From Iodobacter fluviatilis (GTDB taxonomy: Bacteria > Pseudomonadota > Gammaproteobacteria > Burkholderiales > Chitinibacteraceae), in assembly GCF_900451195.1 (NCBI RefSeq), contig NZ_UGHR01000001.1, positions 2,542,001-2,606,000 of the forward strand: a stretch of 64,000 nt of DNA, read 5' to 3'. The notes beneath the pieces are model-generated. The model was not told the origin of the DNA, ran no database searches, and worked only from the letters and a program-made list of their open reading frames with translations. Below, piece by piece: positions 55,724-63,208 of the stretch (position 1 is its first letter; every line of letters starts with the position of its first letter). The translations under genes and the position numbers were made by a program.

Positions 55724-56829
55724 TATTTTTTTCCTTGAGATAGTTCAAAGCCAGTAATTTCTAAACCAAAGCCCGTCATGCTTGGGATACGGCGCTCTGG
55801 TGACAATAAGCGCATTTTACCCACACCTAAGTCTTTTAGCATTTGTGCACCAATACCATAGGTGCGCAAATCCCATTTCTTGTTTTCATTTAAGCCTAAT
55901 TCCGGCAAGGCGCGAGCTAATAAATCATTGCCATCTTCAGCGCGATGTAAAAGCACCATCACGCCACAGCCCGCCTTAGCAATGGCTTCTAAGGAAGACT
56001 TCACATCCCAAGAATGCCCAGTCTGCCCTAAATCCATCCAGTCGATCACCGACAAAGGCTCGTGCACCCTCACCAATGTTTCAGTATCTGCACTTGGCTG
56101 GCCTTTAATCAGCGCCAGATGGCTGGCTGAAGTGAGCTTATCGCGGTAAACCGCCAGCTCAAATTCACCTGCGAACGTTGTAATCGTGCGGCGCCCGGCG
56201 CATTCCACCAGTGTTTCGGTACGACTGCGATAATGAATCAGGTCGGCGATAGTACCAATTTTTAGCTGATGCTGTTCAGCAAATACTAAAAGTTCAGGTA
56301 AACGGGCCATTGTACCGTCGTCATTCATGATCTCACAGATCACGCTGGCAGGCGTTACACCAGCTAATGCGGCCAGATCACAGCCCGCTTCGGTGTGGCC
56401 TGCCCTAACCAACACCCCACCTGGCTGCGCCATAATTGGGAAGACATGGCCAGGCTGCACGATATCGCTGGCTTTAGCATCAAAGGCAATGGCTTTTTTA
56501 ATGGTTAAAGCACGATCATGCGCAGAAATACCGGTCGTCACGCCCTCCGCCGCTTCAATCGAGGCGGTAAAGTTAGTCCCAAAGCTCGAGCCATTAGCGC
56601 GAACCATAGGCGCAAGACCTAAATGAGCACAGCGCTCGGCATTAATTGTCAGGCAAATCAAGCCACGACCATGTTTCGCCATAAAATTAATTGCCTCTGG
56701 CGTCACAAAATCTGCCGCCAGCACCAGATCCCCCTCGTTTTCCCTGTCTTCTTCGTCTACCAGCACCACCATGCGCCCGGCACGTAATTCTTCGATAATT
56801 TCCTGGACTGGGGAGATATTGACACTCAT
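55723..56829 (-). CDS. DHBP synthase with degenerate GTP cyclohydrolase II-like domain (RibBX type)
   Basis: A 368-residue two-domain protein. The N-terminal domain (about residues 1-205) is intact 3,4-dihydroxy-2-butanone-4-phosphate synthase with [19 protein letters not shown] and [16 protein letters not shown]. The C-terminal domain resembles GTP cyclohydrolase II but lacks its zinc cysteines: the ECLTGD...CDC region is replaced by [16 protein letters not shown] (about 242-257). Such RibBX proteins keep only DHBP synthase activity, so a separate ribA is expected elsewhere. The ATG at 56829 has AAAGG upstream. It leads the ribH-nusB operon. Confidence 0.9.
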   Translation of the reverse strand: MSVNISPVQEIIEELRAGRMVVLVDEEDRENEGDLVLAADFVTPEAINFMAKHGRGLICLTINAERCAHLGLAPMVRANGSSFGTNFTASIEAAEGVTTGISAHDRALTIKKAIAFDAKASDIVQPGHVFPIMAQPGGVLVRAGHTEAGCDLAALAGVTPASVICEIMNDDGTMARLPELLVFAEQHQLKIGTIADLIHYRSRTETLVECAGRRTITTFAGEFELAVYRDKLTSASHLALIKGQPSADTETLVRVHEPLSVIDWMDLGQTGHSWDVKSSLEAIAKAGCGVMVLLHRAEDGNDLLARALPELGLNENKKWDLRTYGIGAQMLKDLGVGKMRLLSPERRIPSMTGFGLEITGFELSQGKK

Positions 56830-57185
56830 AGCAGTACCTTTATTTTTTAAGATCACTTAAAGCAAATAAATTCGGCCTTACCCGCCACAACATCCTTTCA
56901 GGCATTAAAGCCATGTTGTTGCAGCAGCTAATAAGCGGCTATTGTCCCAGATCAGCGGGAGATAGACCATAAGCAAGCCACTTTTCCCACTGTCTTATCT
57001 GAAAAATCGGCTTCAGAGTCATTAAAACGGATATGACATCAGGGCAAAGTTCTTTCTTTCAGCTGACGCCTCTGCTATTCTCGCGGACTTCAAAGCATTT
57101 GCTGGCGAAGTGAACGAGCGCTGATAAAAATTAAACCACGCCACTCGCTCAAATTATTCAGATTAAGTAATCAGCCAGACAATCA
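56830..57185. other. Divergent intergenic region between ribBX and the APE cluster
   Basis: About 356 bases. The minus-strand side was examined for an FMN riboswitch, since ribB genes often have one, and none was recognised. An ACAACAT/ATGTTGT inverted repeat (56887-56893 with 56913-56919) lies in the ribBX leader. On the plus side TTGCTG (57099-57104) and GATAAA (57123-57128) are spaced by 18 bases and could be a weak promoter for the polyene genes. No other gene was seen. Confidence 0.45.
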
Positions 57186-57905
57186 ATGATTCAATTTCAA
57201 ATCTCAAAATGGGCCGCCTGGGCTCCTGGCTTGCATGAGCAATCGTCATGGCTGGCTTATCTGGCTGCGCCCCATACCCCAGCTGGCGATGAAAACCCCA
57301 CCTTAAGCGAAATGCCGTCCATGCTGCGCCGCCGCGTAGGCCGCTTAGGTAAAATGGCCTTGCAGGTGGCTTATTGGGCCAGTGAAGAAATTACACCTTG
57401 CCCGGTTATTTTTGCTTCCCGTTATGGCGATATGGCGCAATCGGTAGACCAACTCAGTCAATTAGCGCTCAGCCATGCCGTTTCACCAACTGCATTCAGT
57501 ATGTCGGTGCATAACGCGATATCTGCTTTATTTTCTATTGCCCGCAAAGATACAGGCAGCTATACCGCCATAGCCGCAGGCCAGGAAACCACAGAAGCCG
57601 CCTTCACAGAAGCTTTGGCACTGCTGGCCGATGGCGCGGCCAGCGTACTGCTGGTTTTTTACGAAGAGCCTCTGCCGCAGCCTCACCCTATTTTTGCCGA
57701 CACGCCTGAGTTTCCACACGCCTTTGCCTGCCAGCTGGTCAAAGCAGAACAAGGCATTAGCCTCTGTAGCAAATCCTGCGGGCAAAACCAGACTAATGAC
57801 GACCTGCCGGGCAGCATCGCTGCGCTGCGTTTTTTACTTTCCGATCAGCCCGAATATCAGCATACCGTGGGCACACGAACCTGGGTCTGGCAGCGACATG
57901 TTTAA
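57186..57905 (+). CDS. Beta-ketoacyl synthase chain-length-factor-like protein (APE cluster)
   Basis: A 239-residue protein of the short ketosynthase-like group found at the start of aryl-polyene clusters. It has ML-RRR-VGRLGKMALQVAYWA (about residues 46-67) and SHAVSPTAFSMSVHNAISALFSIA (positions about 99-122). The thiolase-type active-site Cys region reads SYTAIAAGQETTEAA with no Cys, so it is probably a non-catalytic partner that sets chain length with a full ketosynthase encoded elsewhere. The next gene overlaps its stop by eight bases. It is the first gene of the run; no strong ribosome-binding site was seen. Confidence 0.82.
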   Translation: MIQFQISKWAAWAPGLHEQSSWLAYLAAPHTPAGDENPTLSEMPSMLRRRVGRLGKMALQVAYWASEEITPCPVIFASRYGDMAQSVDQLSQLALSHAVSPTAFSMSVHNAISALFSIARKDTGSYTAIAAGQETTEAAFTEALALLADGAASVLLVFYEEPLPQPHPIFADTPEFPHAFACQLVKAEQGISLCSKSCGQNQTNDDLPGSIAALRFLLSDQPEYQHTVGTRTWVWQRHV

Positions 57906-58680
57906 GACACTGGAAAGAAGCTGGCGGATTTTTGCGACTGCGCTCGCTTTTTCTGCCTTTGGCCTAGGTGGTCTGGCGCTCGGCTTGGTTTTCTTTCCGC
58001 TATTGCATTTATGCGTGCGCCAAAGTGCGCACAAAACCCGCTTGGCACGCTTAACGATCCATTACGCTTTTAAGTTTTTTATTGAATTAATGCGCATACT
58101 GGGCATTTTGCGTTACAGCATCCGGGGCATTGAAAAACTGCAGCGCCCTGGGCGATTCATTCTGGCGAACCACCCCACACTGATCGATGTGGTGTTTTTA
58201 ATTTCCTTAGTTAAAAACGCGGATTGCGTCGTCAAAGCAGGCTTAGCGCAAAATCCTTTTACCCGCGGCCCCATAAAAGGGACGGCCTATATTTGCAATA
58301 ATTCCGGCTCGCAGCTCATCGACGACTGTATCGCTTCGGTGCACGCAGGCAATGATTTGATTATTTTCCCTGAAGGAACACGAACGGCAACAGACGGATC
58401 GATGAAACTTCAGCGCGGCGCAGCCAATATTGCCTTGCGCGGCCAATGCGATATCACCCCGGTTACCATACGCTGCCAGCCACTCAGCCTCACCAAAGGT
58501 TTACCATGGTGGAAAGTGCCCGCCAGCCGTATGATTTTTACTTTGGATATCGGGGACGATATTGCTGTTGCCCCTTTTTTAGAACAGGCAGGCGGCGAAA
58601 CTGCCCTTGCCGCCCGTCAGCTCACTCAATATCTGCACGACTATTTTTTACCGGAGAACACCGCCCATGCAGGCGCTTGA
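57898..58680 (+). CDS. 1-acyl-glycerol-3-phosphate acyltransferase-type membrane protein (APE cluster)
   Basis: A 260-residue PlsC-like acyltransferase. It has an N-terminal membrane segment (about residues 12-42), the catalytic H-x4-D in LANHPTLIDVVFL (about 95-107) and the acceptor-binding FPEGTRT (about 165-171). In aryl-polyene clusters such enzymes are thought to help attach the polyene to its lipid anchor. The ATG at 57898 overlaps the previous stop. The extended frame upstream is out of phase with the preceding gene and is not used. Confidence 0.87.
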   Translation: MFKTLERSWRIFATALAFSAFGLGGLALGLVFFPLLHLCVRQSAHKTRLARLTIHYAFKFFIELMRILGILRYSIRGIEKLQRPGRFILANHPTLIDVVFLISLVKNADCVVKAGLAQNPFTRGPIKGTAYICNNSGSQLIDDCIASVHAGNDLIIFPEGTRTATDGSMKLQRGAANIALRGQCDITPVTIRCQPLSLTKGLPWWKVPASRMIFTLDIGDDIAVAPFLEQAGGETALAARQLTQYLHDYFLPENTAHAGA

Positions 58681-58927
58681 ACAAGAAATCAAACAACTCA
58701 TTATCTCTGCCCTCAACCTTGAAGACCTGAGCCCGGAAGATATCGACTCCAGCGCCCCGCTGTTTGTGGACGGCTTAGGCCTGGACTCCATTGATGCCTT
58801 AGAGCTGGGCTTAGTGCTGCAAAAAAGTTATGGTGTTAGCCTGTCTGCAGATTCAGGCGAAACCCGCGCGCATTTTGCCAGCGTGCAAGCATTAGCAACC
58901 TTTATTGCCTCAGCACGCATTAACTGA
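58667..58927 (+). CDS. Acyl carrier protein 1 (APE cluster)
   Basis: An 86-residue acidic four-helix acyl carrier protein. The phosphopantetheine serine is Ser41 in DGLGLDSIDALELGLVL. GGAG lies upstream of the ATG, inside the end of the preceding acyltransferase gene (14-base overlap). Paired ACP genes are a hallmark of aryl-polyene clusters; this one would carry the growing polyene or the starter. Confidence 0.9.
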   Translation: MQALEQEIKQLIISALNLEDLSPEDIDSSAPLFVDGLGLDSIDALELGLVLQKSYGVSLSADSGETRAHFASVQALATFIASARIN

Positions 58928-58958
58928 CAAGTACACCCGTGTGTAGCAAGGAACACCC

Positions 58959-59216
58959 ATGACCAAGCAAGAAATGTTTGAACGCCTTAGCGCCATTTTG
59001 CAAGAAACGTTTGATACCGAAGCCAGCAAAATCACCCCAGAAGCACGCCTTTACGAAGATCTGGATATCGACAGCATTGATGCCGTTGATCTCATCGTTA
59101 AACTTAAACCCATTGCCGGCAAACGCCTGCACCCCGATGCGTTTAAAGCCGTGCGTACCTTACAAGATGTTGTTGATGCACTCTATGAGCTGACGCAAGA
59201 AAAATCTGCAGCTTAA
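58959..59216 (+). CDS. Acyl carrier protein 2 (APE cluster)
   Basis: An 85-residue acyl carrier protein with Ser39 in YEDLDIDSIDAVDLIVKL. It is more like fatty-acid ACPs (EDLDIDSID) than the first, so the two probably have distinct loads. It lies 31 bases after ACP 1 and one base before the next gene. Confidence 0.9.
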   Translation: MTKQEMFERLSAILQETFDTEASKITPEARLYEDLDIDSIDAVDLIVKLKPIAGKRLHPDAFKAVRTLQDVVDALYELTQEKSAA

Positions 59217-59217
59217 A

Positions 59218-59751
59218 ATGCGTACCCTCGTTTTAGGTATCATCACCCTCGCTTACCCTGTACTGATTTATCTTGGTTTGGGCCATTTCGAGCCAAAATG
59301 GCTGGCGCTATTGCTAGTGGCCATGGCTCTGACGCGTGCCTTGCTAACAAAAGAGAAAATCTGGCTGATTGCTGCGACTGGCGCTGCCTTGCTAGCCTTG
59401 GTGAGTTTTGCGAGCAACCAACTTTTGCCGCTCAAACTTTATCCCGTTCTGGTCAATGCAGTGCTTTGTGCTGCTTTTGCACTGTCGCTGGCGTATCCGC
59501 CCAGCGCCATTGAGCGCCTAGCAAGGCTAAGCGAGCCCGATCTGCCTGAGAGCGGCGTGCGCTATACACGCCGGGTAACGCAAGTTTGGTGTGGTTTTTT
59601 TATTTTTAACGGCTGCGCGGCCTTGATCACCGCGTTTTGGTCGGACGCTGCCTGGGCCTTATACAACGGATTGATTGCCTACATTCTGATGGGCATACTC
59701 TTTCTGGGGGAATGGATCATCAGGCGGCGAGTAAGGGCTGCTTATGGCTAA
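59218..59751 (+). CDS. COG4648-like integral membrane protein (APE cluster)
   Basis: A 177-residue membrane protein with about five to six hydrophobic segments and a conserved loop SEPDLPESGVRYTRRVTQVWCGFFIFNG (positions about 105-132). Proteins of this kind recur between ACP and ligase genes in aryl-polyene clusters; the function is unknown, and a role in assembling the membrane-bound complex or handling the lipid product is plausible. It overlaps the next gene by eight bases. Confidence 0.75.
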   Translation: MRTLVLGIITLAYPVLIYLGLGHFEPKWLALLLVAMALTRALLTKEKIWLIAATGAALLALVSFASNQLLPLKLYPVLVNAVLCAAFALSLAYPPSAIERLARLSEPDLPESGVRYTRRVTQVWCGFFIFNGCAALITAFWSDAAWALYNGLIAYILMGILFLGEWIIRRRVRAAYG

Positions 59752-61441
59752 CTTTATTTCACTTGACCGCCTGCTGTTTACGACCAGGGAATCCACTTAC
59801 CCCCTGGCCAAAAACGCCGCGCAAATAATGGATTACGGCAGTTTCATTAAAGAAGTTGCCCGCTGGCATCATGCATTCAGTTTGCAAAGCGGCCACCGCT
59901 TTGCACTGTACTTTAATGACAGCACTACCTTTGCCGCCGCGCTTTTAGGCGCATGGCACGCGGGTAAATGTGTGTACCTGCCCAGCGACATCCTGCCAGC
60001 CACTTTGCAAAAACTGCAGGAAAGCACAGATGGCTTTGCCGGTGATGTTCCGACGGCACTCTCGCCCATTTCTGCTGCAAACGGCTCAGCAAACAACTGG
60101 CAAGTATTGGATCTGAACGCTGTCATGCTGGTGGTCTATACATCGGGCAGCAGCGGCGAACCCTGCGCCATTCCTAAAAAGCTTTCACAACTGCTTAGCG
60201 AAGTCGCTGCGCTTGAAGCCTGCTTTGGCAAACAAAGCGCCGGAGCCACCGTGCTGGCCACCGTCTCGCATCAGCATATTTACGGGCTATTGTTCCGTAT
60301 TTTATGGCCGCTCTCGGCCGGGCGTGTCTTTGATGCGGAAAGACTGGTTTATCCTGAAGACATTGCCGCAGCGCTGAGGGATGCCTCGCCTGCCACAACG
60401 ATTCTGGTAGCCAGCCCTGCCCATTTAAAACGCCTGCCTGAGCAGCTAAAATGGCAGACCCAATCCTTACGCGCGGTATTTTCTTCTGGCGGGCCTTTAC
60501 CTCTAGAAGCCCTGCCCGCCTGCCGCAATTTACTTGGCAGCGCCCCGTTTGAAATCTATGGCAGCTCAGAAACCGGCGGCATTGCTTGGCGACAACGCCA
60601 GCAGGATCATCAAACCGCATGGAGAACGCTGCCCGGCATTGCAATCCGCGTGGAAAACGAAACGCTCTTTTTGCGCTCGCCCCATCTGAGCAATAACGAC
60701 TGGCAAGCCAGCAATGATCGCGTCACGCTTACCCCAAGTGGCTTTGAGCTGCTTGGACGCAGCGACCGCATTATCAAGATCGAGGAAAAACGCATTTCAC
60801 TCAGCGCCATGGAGCAGGCACTGCTGGCCACACCGCTACTGGACGACGTACGCCTGATTGTCCTGCCCGGCCAGCGGCTTTCTCTGGGTTTGATCGCCAG
60901 CCCCAGTGAAGCAGGCTGGCGCTTAGTGGATGAGCAAGGCAAGAAAGCACTCAATCAGGCCTTACGTCATGCCTTGGCAGAGTCAAGCGAGGCCAGCGCC
61001 CTGCCGCGTCGCTTTCGCTACATCTGGGCTTTGCCCAGCAATACCCAGAGCAAAACCACCCACGCGGCACTGCTCGCACTATTCGATCCGCGCCGCCCCG
61101 AAGCGCGCCTGCTTGAGCGCAGCAAAGACGCAGCCTTGCTCTCTATTGAAGTCAATGCCAGCTCGCCCTTTTTTGATGGCCACTTTAATACCGCCCCCAT
61201 TCTGCCAGGCGTGGCACAGCTAGAGTGGGCGCTTTGCCTTGCACGAGAGTTGTTTGAGCTGCCCGCTGCGTTTTTGCGCATGGAAGTACTGAAGTTTCAA
61301 CAGCTGATTCGTCCCGGCAGCCAGATTCAGCTGGAGCTAAAAACACTCAGCAAAGACACTGAAACCATGCTGACGTTTAAATTTCTATCTACCACAGGCA
61401 CACACGCCAGCGGCCGGATTGTTTTAGGAAATCCTGCATGA
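59744..61441 (+). CDS. Acyl-ACP/CoA ligase fused to FabA/FabZ-like dehydratase (APE cluster)
   Basis: A 565-residue two-domain protein. Residues about 1-445 form an ANL adenylating enzyme with VVYTSGSSGEPCAIPKKLS (about 131-149), EIYGSSETGGIAW (about 269-281) and GRSDRIIKIEEKRIS (about 335-349). Residues about 465-565 form a hot-dog domain with SPFFDGHFNTAPILPGVAQLEW (positions about 473-494; catalytic-type His in GHF), as in FabZ and APE dehydratases. In E. coli-type clusters these are separate genes. The ligase would load the aryl starter on an ACP; the dehydratase would form the trans double bonds. Confidence 0.85.
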   Translation: MANFISLDRLLFTTRESTYPLAKNAAQIMDYGSFIKEVARWHHAFSLQSGHRFALYFNDSTTFAAALLGAWHAGKCVYLPSDILPATLQKLQESTDGFAGDVPTALSPISAANGSANNWQVLDLNAVMLVVYTSGSSGEPCAIPKKLSQLLSEVAALEACFGKQSAGATVLATVSHQHIYGLLFRILWPLSAGRVFDAERLVYPEDIAAALRDASPATTILVASPAHLKRLPEQLKWQTQSLRAVFSSGGPLPLEALPACRNLLGSAPFEIYGSSETGGIAWRQRQQDHQTAWRTLPGIAIRVENETLFLRSPHLSNNDWQASNDRVTLTPSGFELLGRSDRIIKIEEKRISLSAMEQALLATPLLDDVRLIVLPGQRLSLGLIASPSEAGWRLVDEQGKKALNQALRHALAESSEASALPRRFRYIWALPSNTQSKTTHAALLALFDPRRPEARLLERSKDAALLSIEVNASSPFFDGHFNTAPILPGVAQLEWALCLARELFELPAAFLRMEVLKFQQLIRPGSQIQLELKTLSKDTETMLTFKFLSTTGTHASGRIVLGNPA

Positions 61442-61518
61442 ATATCCACATGGTGATTCCTGCATATCAACACATGATATTCGCCTGCAGCGGCATCAGC
61501 CAGGAAGGCACAGCATGA
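61438..61518 (+). CDS. 26-residue ORF resembling the start of the following GT2 gene
   Basis: ATG at 61438 overlaps the ligase stop (ATGA), and the TGA at 61516-61518 overlaps the next ATG. The peptide starts MNIHMVIPAYQH, close to MKICVVIPVYNH at the start of the next protein. The gap of 73 bases would otherwise be unusual in this tightly overlapping operon. It may be a vestigial glycosyltransferase start or a coupling leader. Coding status is unproven. Confidence 0.35.
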   Translation: MNIHMVIPAYQHMIFACSGISQEGTA

Positions 61519-62252
61519 AAATATGCGTCGTGATCCCTGTTTATAACCATGGCGAAGCCATCAGTGCGGTTGTACATGCCGTACGCGGCCATGATCTGCA
61601 CTGCATTCTGGTCGACGATGGCAGCCATGCCCGTTGCGCGGCCGTATTAGATCAGCTGGATAAAGAGTTGGAGCAAAACGTGACGCTTGTGCGGCTGGCG
61701 CAGAACCAGGGCAAGGGTGGCGCGATGGTGGCGGGCCTGCGCTGCGCGCTAGATCTGGGCTACAGCCATGCCTTACAAATTGATGCGGATGGCCAGCACA
61801 ATACCGCCGATATTCCCACTTTTATTACGCTGGCAAAGCAAAACACCCATGCCCTGATTTGCGGCTGCCCGGTTTACGATGAAAGCGTGCCCAAAGTGCG
61901 CCTGTATGCCCGTTATGCCACCCATATCTGGGTATGGATTAACACCCTGTCGCTGGCGATTAAAGACTCAATGTGCGGCTTTCGCATCTACCCACTTGCG
62001 CCCACTATTGCGCTGTTTAACAGCCGCAATATCGGCAAGCGCATGGATTTTGATATTGATATTGCGGTGCGTCTGTACTGGCGCGGCATGCCCGTCATCA
62101 ACCAGCCTACTAAAGTGACCTATCCCAGCGACGGCGTATCTCACTTTAAAACCCTGCTGGATAATGTACTGATCTCACGCATGCACGCACGGCTGTTTGC
62201 AGGCATGTTGCTGCGCTCCCCGCTGCTCATCTGGAGAAAGTTTGCCTCGTGA
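61515..62252 (+). CDS. Family 2 glycosyltransferase (APE cluster)
   Basis: A 245-residue GT2 enzyme of the dolichol-phosphate-mannose-synthase shape. It begins MKICVVIPVYNHGEAIS, has LVDDGSHARC (about residues 32-41) and the metal-binding QIDADGQHN (about 92-100), and a hydrophobic C-terminal stretch. GGAAGG precedes the ATG. In aryl-polyene clusters such GT2 proteins lie next to an LpxL-type acyltransferase and are thought to act on the lipid head group. The stop overlaps the next GTG. Confidence 0.87.
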   Translation: MKICVVIPVYNHGEAISAVVHAVRGHDLHCILVDDGSHARCAAVLDQLDKELEQNVTLVRLAQNQGKGGAMVAGLRCALDLGYSHALQIDADGQHNTADIPTFITLAKQNTHALICGCPVYDESVPKVRLYARYATHIWVWINTLSLAIKDSMCGFRIYPLAPTIALFNSRNIGKRMDFDIDIAVRLYWRGMPVINQPTKVTYPSDGVSHFKTLLDNVLISRMHARLFAGMLLRSPLLIWRKFAS

Positions 62253-63208
62253 GCGCACCATCACAACACTCAGTAAAATCACAACAACACTGGGCAGACA
62301 TTAGCGAAAACACCTTTATTGCAGGTATCTGGCTGCTTTTTTGGGTGCATAAGCTCCTAGGTCGCTGGCCGTTCCGGCTTTGTCTTTATCCGGTGATTAC
62401 CGTGCAATGGTTAAGCCGCCCGGCCTTACGCCACGCATCGATGCAATATTTGCAACGTCTGGAGGCCGCTACAGGCGCGCTGGGCCATGCTGCAAGCTGG
62501 CGAGACAGCCTGAAACACCTCGCACTTTTTGCCGAAACGATGCTGGATAAGCTACTGGCCGTTTCTGGCCGCTATCAGTTTAGCAATGTCAGCACAGAAG
62601 GCCGTGAAGCGTTTTACACCACCGCAGAGCAGGGTTTGGGTGGCGTTATTATCACCGCCCACTTGGGATGCCTTGAGCTTTGCCGCGCCATGGCCGAGGA
62701 CACCGGCAAGATTCGCCTCAATATTCTGGTGCACACTCGCCACGCTAGGCAATTTAACCAGCTCTTAAAACGGCTTAATCCTGATAACGACTTACAACTG
62801 ATCGAAGTCTCGGAAGTCGGTCCTGCAACCGCCGTCTTGCTGGCCGAAAAAATAGCCGCCGGTGAATATATTGTCATTGCTGGCGACCGGATTCCCGTCT
62901 TTGCCAGCCAAACCGTACAAGCCGATTTTTTAGGCCAAAGCGCGCCTTTTCCAGCGGGCCCTTACATCCTAGCCAGCCTCTTAAAGTGCCCGCTCTATTT
63001 ACTGGGCTGCACCCACGCAGGACGTGGCTACCACATTCATTTTGAAACACTGGCCAATCGGGTGATTTTGCCACGAGGCCAACGTCAGGACGCGATGGCA
63101 GGCTATGCAGCGCAATACGCCCAAGCCATTACCGCACTCCTCAAACGCTCGCCCTACGACTGGTTTAACTTTTTTGCCTTTTGGGATCAGACACATGACA
63201 AACACTAA
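62249..63208 (+). CDS. LpxL/HtrB-type lipid acyltransferase (APE cluster)
   Basis: A 319-residue membrane acyltransferase of the lysophospholipid/lipid A late-acyltransferase family. It has an N-terminal hydrophobic segment (about residues 22-55), the catalytic H-x4-E in ITAHLGCLELCRAM (about 134-147) and GDRIPVF (about 208-214) as the second conserved motif. It starts at a GTG overlapping the GT2 stop. It would esterify the polyene or its carrier lipid; lipid A acylation is the alternative family role, but context favours the polyene. Confidence 0.85.
   Translation: MSAPSQHSVKSQQHWADISENTFIAGIWLLFWVHKLLGRWPFRLCLYPVITVQWLSRPALRHASMQYLQRLEAATGALGHAASWRDSLKHLALFAETMLDKLLAVSGRYQFSNVSTEGREAFYTTAEQGLGGVIITAHLGCLELCRAMAEDTGKIRLNILVHTRHARQFNQLLKRLNPDNDLQLIEVSEVGPATAVLLAEKIAAGEYIVIAGDRIPVFASQTVQADFLGQSAPFPAGPYILASLLKCPLYLLGCTHAGRGYHIHFETLANRVILPRGQRQDAMAGYAAQYAQAITALLKRSPYDWFNFFAFWDQTHDKH

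Noticed and set aside
56830..57100. Possible FMN riboswitch upstream of ribBX
   Set aside because: The conserved FMN aptamer strings were not found on the minus strand.
57631..57897. Long N-terminal extension of the PlsC-like acyltransferase
   Set aside because: It would overlap the ketosynthase-like gene out of frame for about 270 bases. The ATG at 57898 gives a family-like start.
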